Shown piece after piece: positions 7,943-11,801 of a stretch of 11,801 nucleotides of DNA. A model generated the notes under the pieces. The model was not told where the DNA came from and searched no databases. It saw only the letters and a list, made by a program, of their open reading frames with translations. The DNA lies in the NCBI GenBank assembly GCA_004151065.3, contig NWUY0300108208.1:1-11801 (forward strand), read 5' to 3'. Positions within the stretch are counted from its first letter, which is position 1. The number at the start of each line of letters is the position of its first letter. A program made the position numbers and the translations under genes. Source of the DNA: Larix sibirica (taxonomy: Eukaryota > Streptophyta > Pinopsida > Pinales > Pinaceae).

Positions 7943-8990
7943 CGGGAAAGGTTTTGATGTAAGGAGGGAGGCTAGTATGCTATCTTTATGAAATGTTTCA
8001 CGGGAGAGTCTTGAACTACCCTACATATGAAGGAACTATGTGCCCTAGTTCAATATGTTAAGAAGTGCAAGCACTATCTAATGGGAAAGGGGATCATCAT
8101 TTACACCGATCACCAGCCGCTACAGTATTTACAAGCTCAAAGTAAGATACAACAAACAAGACACTACAAGTGGATGTGATTTTTACAACAATTCCACGTG
8201 ATCATCAAATATAAGAAGGGTAGTACAAACAAGTTGTCATACATGCTGTCAAGGCCACCTACAACCAAGATCGTAGCTTTGGGTACTCTCATCCATATGG
8301 AGCCTTTAACCCTTGTTGCGTACAAGGAGGAATACATAGAATATGAGGAGTGCTGGACGTATTTTAGCAGGCACAAGGTCAATTCCATGTAGAAGTTGAC
8401 AACAAGGCTAACAATTATCTCTAGGATGGGTTACTCTACAAGCTGGACAAGTTCTATGTTCCTAAAGTTGAGAGATTGAAACTCATGAGAGAGGCTTATA
8501 CCTCCTAAGTTGTAGGGCATTTTGGTGTTGGGAAAACAATTGCCAACTTACAAAGGTATGTTTAATGGCCTAGAATGCAAGATGTAGCTTGGCTTATTAG
8601 AGGATGCCTACTTTGTTGTACAAGCAAGCATGGTAAAAGAAAGCAAGGTATATACCATCCCTTACATGTTCTTTTGAGACCATGGAAGATTTTTGTGGGT
8701 GGTCAACTAACCACTAAGAAGGGACATGCTATTTTTTTGTGGTAGTTGATACATTCAACAAGGTGTGCATTCTCATGCTTTGTAAAAAGACCATTAAACG
8801 GCAAGAAGCCACAAACACGTCCTTTAAATAGGTTTAGGTGCACTTTAAGATACTAAGGAGCATCATCTCAGGCATGGATACATATTTTGTAGTCCTTTTG
8901 GACTACACTTTGGGAGAAGATGGACACTAAGTTGAAGAGATCTACAATGTTCCATCCACAAATAGATGGGCAAACATAAGTAGTATTTTG
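7622..8990 (+). pseudogene. decayed Ty3/gypsy pol: RT end, RNase H and integrase
   Basis: In order I see the RT end (about 7660-7760), RNase H to about 8275, the integrase zinc-binding segment (about 8420-8640) and part of the integrase core to about 8990. RNase H shows EIDASW, then IIIYTDHQPLQYLQAQSK near 8093-8146 and IKYKKGSTNKL near 8205. Integrase shows DKFYVPKVERLKLMREA, GHFGVGKTIANLQRYV, CLLCC (8605-8619), FVGG and FHPQIDGQT (8950-8976). Defects include a TGA at 8177-8179 (M*F), the last RNase H acidic residue replaced (NKLSYMLSR), the first zinc-ligand His replaced by Tyr (EAYTS), and many stops and frameshifts in the core. No LTRs were found. The element is dead and lies in the same orientation as the PTB gene. 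Confidence 0.88.
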
Positions 8991-9277
8991 ATGCTCAACA
9001 TCAACATGCTCCCGAAGAGGTTGGAGCATGACACCAAAGGCAAACCTACTAAATTTTTTGCAAAATCATTTCAACTATATCGTCATGTCCAAAGCAATGT
9101 GCTTATCATGTCCACACATCATTTCTCCATTTTCGCTTCCGTTTGGTCACTTCGGTAGATCCGTCGAGTATCTCAATGTCGCTATAGTTCGATCAGTGTC
9201 GTGTCGCAGAGATTTGTCGTTTCTTTCTCTGGGCATCGTCATCATGTCAATGTCTTTTTGTCATTGCATTCAGGTCA
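8991..9277. other. unassigned segment with CpG-rich patch, bounded by a LINE 3' end
   Basis: The sequence after the gypsy integrase loses recognisable pol similarity. It is open on the + strand from 9028 into the LINE, but I recognise no domain in that reading, and the open frame crosses the LINE boundary, so it is unlikely to be a gene. Bases 9133-9245 hold about eleven CpG dinucleotides, far denser than the surroundings. It could be another part of the gypsy element (leader or gag side) or a separate insertion. Confidence 0.45.
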
Positions 9278-9297
9278 TTTTTTTCCTTGGAAAAAAA
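9278..9297. repeat. 9-bp inverted repeat at the LINE 3' terminus
   Basis: TTTTTTTCC (9278-9286) and GGAAAAAAA (9289-9297) are a perfect inverted repeat with a 2-nt centre. It coincides with the A-tail of the LINE. It may be only the tail meeting a T-run in the 3' UTR. Confidence 0.5.
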
Positions 9298-9303
9298 CAT
9301 AAT

Positions 9304-9309
9304 TTTATT
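9304..9309 (-). terminator. LINE polyadenylation signal AATAAA
   Basis: TTTATT on the + strand reads AATAAA on the LINE strand. It lies about 20 nt before the A7 tail at 9278-9284, as expected for a LINE 3' end. Confidence 0.6.
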
Positions 9310-9539
9310 AAAGAAGTTTTAACAAAACTACATTTGCATAATGCAATTGAGAAGTGCATTTCAAAAAATAGAAGCCCCAGGGCTATTGGAATGGTTTGTG
9401 TAGATCTTTACAAAAAATACTGAGTGTTATGAGAAGAACTATCATTGCAGATGTCATATCTTTGTAGCATATCCAAGTGTAAGAGCTTTATAAAACCGCA
9501 TGTAATTGATAGTAAAAAACAACGAAAAAACTTTTTTCA

Positions 9540-10262
9540 TCAATGGACATGTTGAGGAGGTAGAGCCAATCCATCAATAAAGGGACAATGAAAATATTCA
9601 AAAAATTCCTCGTTTTGTAATTCAACAACTTTCCATTGTCTATGAGCCAAGTGAAGACCTTCCTTTGATAGTTGATCTACTAGAGCATTCATTTCCCTGT
9701 ATACATGATGACATGTATAAGAAGTAAAAATTCCCAACAACCGATGTGCATCATCAATCAAAGTGTTTAAAAGGATAATTCGACAGTTCTATGCTTTGTT
9801 TATCTAGTTAATAACATTCAGGGAGTCTCCAAAGATTTGTAAGTTAGTGCAACCCTTTTCAATAGCGAAACAAAGTAGTAGTTTCAAGGCCAAAAGCTTC
9901 GCAAAATTGTTTGTGCCTGTTCCCTGACCCATTGTGATTTTAAAATAGGCCGTCTCAAAGAGATAGAGGACATCGCCTCCACAGATTTCGTTCTGAGATG
10001 CACCATTAAAAAATTCCAGGGGAGATTTTTGTTTACGAGTTCCTCTTAGACAATTCAGATGGCTAGAGAGTCCTTATGCTGTGGGAAATGGGAGAGAATG
10101 TCAAGACTGCGGGAGAAAATAAGTTCAGGGATTGTTGGTTTCACCAGAAAGATCTTTTGGTTTCTTGCAATCCAAAGGTCCCAAATGATTAAAAGAGGGA
10201 GGGCTCTAATGCTTTTTGTGGCATGTTGAGTAGACCAATTTTCCCAAGCATTCAGAACATTA
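9540..10262 (-). pseudogene. LINE C-terminal RNase H domain, catalytic residues lost
   Basis: On the minus strand the domain reads LEFFNGASQNEICGGD (near 10000), AKLLALKLLLCFAIEKG, LQIFGDSLNVIN, and HVYREMNALVDQLSKEGL near 9660-9710, ending at the stop 9540-9542. This matches the plant RNase H found at the end of L1 ORF2. Of the acidic active-site positions, the first Asp (DGAS in the family) is Asn, the Glu (AEF/AELLAL) is Lys, and the later Asp residues (GDS and LVDQLSK) are kept. Two TAG stops follow VIN and NKA near 9800. Between this domain and the zinc region, 10060-10262 is badly broken. The domain is non-functional. Confidence 0.87.
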
Positions 10263-11102
10263 TCACCACCCTAATCCAAATCCAGATTTAGCCCTCTTTT
10301 TGCTTCTAACCAAGTTTGTTTTGAAAAAGGGCAATGCCAAGAACATATGAGAAATTGTTTCAGTATCATTCCTGCTGAGAGAGCACCAACCGGGCCCTTC
10401 AATGGATCTTTTGACCATCCTATCCCAAGTCGGAACTTTATTAGCTAGTATGCGCCACAAGAAAATTTTAGCCTTCTGTGGACATTTTTCTTTCCACCAC
10501 CATGCTAGAGCATCTGGTAGGTGTGGAGTGAGTAGTGCTTGATACCCAAGTTTTGGAGTGTAAAATCCACCAGTAGCTTTATTCCAAATTAGTTCATCAT
10601 CCGTATCTAAGAGTCTGATATGAGAGGCGCACAATGCATTCATAAATAAATTCCAAGCTTTCCAATGATCAGTTAGAAGGTTTAGGCCGTCTGCTTCTTT
10701 CCATCCTTGACCCCAAAGAGTGGTGGCTGTTGGATATGCTATTTGATTTAAGTGGAAAATTCCTTGTTGATGGAGAAGTTGAAGAACTCGAGGAGGAAGG
10801 ATATGATTTTTCTGACATCCAGCCCAAGTGTCAGCACCAATTCTTACTTTGGATCCTCGACCAATCTTCCAAGCGAGACCTTCTTCAATTAGAGGGAAAG
10901 AATTTAGTGTGGCTCTCCATAAGGTTGAGATTGAGGTTCTACTCTTTGCTTGGTTCTTGACCCAGTCAATCAGAGCAATTGATGCTATATACTATTGTTT
11001 TATAACCTCAGTCCAAAGGCTGTTTGTTGTAAGAACCCTCGAACCGGATTTTGCAACCAGTGCTTTGGAAAAAAACTGGAGGTTTTTTAAGCCCCAACCT
11101 CC
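10263..11102 (-). pseudogene. LINE connector and zinc-binding region (zf-RVT type)
   Basis: The thumb continues with GGWGLKNLQFFSKALVAKSG, then a segment typical of plant L1 (GLAWKIGRGSKVRIGADTW, near 10825-10885). The zf-RVT region reads LIWNKATGGFYTPKLGYQAL, WWWKEKCPQKAKIFLWRILA and VPTWDRMVKR, and ends with GWCSLSRNDTETISHMFL. In that final block the first Cys and the His are kept, but the second Cys reads Ser and the last Cys position (ALPFF) is lost. The stretch 10263-10643 is uninterrupted for 126 codons; stops occur before it (a TAA in VIKQ*YI near 10995) and after it (two adjacent stops at about 10260). Confidence 0.85.
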
Positions 11103-11801
11103 TTATCCTTTTGGTTTGGCAATTTGATCCCATTTTACCCATGGAAGAACTGTAGATTCTTTTTTTCCAGTCCAAAGGAATCTTGAGCATAATTCTTTAG
11201 CCTTTGCAAGAATACTCTTAGGAATCCAAGCAAGTGTCTTCCAATAGACTGGAATTGCTTCTAAAACTGATTTAATCAGAACCAAATGACCTGCTCTTGA
11301 AAGCCATTGGTGGCTTTAGCTGTTAATCCTTTTTTCCAGTTTTGCTAAAATCTAGTGCCAGTCAGCCTCATTGTAATAGTTCGGTTTCAGGGTAAATCCT
11401 AAATGCTTTAAACCTTCATCCAACCTGCAGGTGAGAGTAGATTTCTGAGAATTTATCATCATACCAGTGGCTTTCTAAAAAAGAAGCAAAATTTCCTTTA
11501 GTTTCACTGCATTCGATTCTAGTCCATTACAAAAAACAAGGATATCATCCACGAAGAGCAGATGAGTTAAACGTATAAGATCTGAGATAACAATTCCATG
11601 GAATGTCCCCCTTAACCTTGCATCTATCAGGGCTCTACTGAGACCCTCAACAACTAGCAGAAAAAGAAGCGGAGAGAGTGGGCACCCTTCGCGAAGTCCC
11701 CTTTCGGAAGGCAAAAAGGTGAAGCCGAGCCTTGATAAGAACATAGAAGGAGACTGTAGTAATACAACTCATGCATTAGAGAAATTTTGAGGTCTAAAAT
11801 G
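11103..11801 (-). pseudogene. LINE reverse transcriptase, motifs B to D and thumb, broken
   Basis: On the minus strand the RT region shows GLREGCPLSPLLFLL (near 11660-11705), the active-site block LLFVDDILVFC (FVDD at about 11543-11555, where L1 elements usually have FADD), KATGM and an H-L-G-F motif. The thumb follows: HLVLIKSVLEAIPVYW, IPKSILAKAKELCSRFLWTG and LPWVKWDQIAKPKG. The two catalytic aspartates of motif C are kept. A stop lies in the N-terminal part (FSNA*VV), another at about 11472 before KATGM, and further stops lie around 11340 and 11310. The upstream fingers and motif A are outside the window. Confidence 0.88.

Larger units (their letters stand above)
9278..11801 (-). mobile_element. 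L1-type plant LINE, 3' portion, truncated by the window edge
   Basis: The element reads right to left: reverse transcriptase, thumb/connector, zinc-binding region, C-terminal RNase H, 3' UTR, poly(A) signal and a short A tail. This is the order of ORF2 in plant L1 LINEs that carry an RNase H. The 5' part, including the endonuclease and RT motif A, lies beyond position 11801. The 3' UTR runs from 9539 to 9279, with AATAAA on the minus strand at 9304-9309 and a 7-A tail at 9278-9284. The left flank is the unassigned DNA next to the gypsy relic, so the LINE inserted near or into older repeat DNA in the opposite orientation. A target duplication cannot be tested without the 5' end. Scattered stops and frameshifts show that it is inactive. 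Confidence 0.9.

Noticed and set aside
9028-9423. 131-codon + strand open frame as a gene
   Set aside because: It runs across the 3' end of the minus-strand LINE and shows no domain.
10730-11127. Overlapping + strand open frames at the right side
   Set aside because: They are antisense to the LINE connector, whose minus-strand reading matches plant L1 ORF2.
1-11801. A CRISPR array, operon or defence-type system
   Set aside because: The introns and plant transposons show nuclear plant DNA, and there are no regularly spaced short repeats or clustered prokaryotic-type genes.

Overview
The window comes from a plant nuclear genome, most likely a seed plant. The evidence is a spliced RNA-binding protein gene whose closest recognisable relative is Arabidopsis PTB3, short (81-280 nt) introns, low G+C, a decayed Ty3/gypsy pol of plant type, and an L1-type LINE that carries the C-terminal RNase H typical of plant L1 elements. 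I cannot name the species.

Layout. (1) 1-1315 is the 5' flank and leader of the gene; it has a TATA-like stretch and three telo-box motifs but no recognisable gene. (2) 1316-4428 (+) is a complete 14-exon gene for a polypyrimidine tract-binding protein (466 aa, four RRMs). All introns are GT-AG except intron 6, which reads as GC-AG. Intron 12 is 126 nt long and has no stop, so its retention would keep the frame. (3) 4429-4751 is the likely 3' UTR and downstream flank. At 4752-4879 lies a 102-bp insert flanked by perfect 13-bp direct repeats, with degenerate Pol III A- and B-box-like motifs, so it is probably a short SINE. (4) 4880-6320 is AT-rich intergenic DNA holding only small tandem and inverted repeats. 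(5) 6321-8990 (+) is a dead Ty3/gypsy pol (end of RT, RNase H, integrase). Its first part is present three times in tandem. The middle unit is an exact mosaic of its two neighbours, which is the mark of an unequal crossover. (6) 8991-9277 is an unassigned segment with a CpG-rich patch. (7) 9278-11801 (-) is a decayed, window-truncated L1-type LINE: 3' end with poly(A), RNase H, zinc-binding region and part of RT.

Only the PTB gene looks functional. It would encode a nuclear/cytoplasmic regulator of alternative splicing and mRNA fate, and CU-rich tracts around its exon 5 suggest, without proving, self-regulation. The rest is a record of transposon insertion, decay and local recombination. I found no prokaryote-type operon, CRISPR array, tRNA or rRNA gene, and no clearly new coding system. 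The most unusual structures are the 577-bp recombinant triplication and the splice features of the PTB gene.
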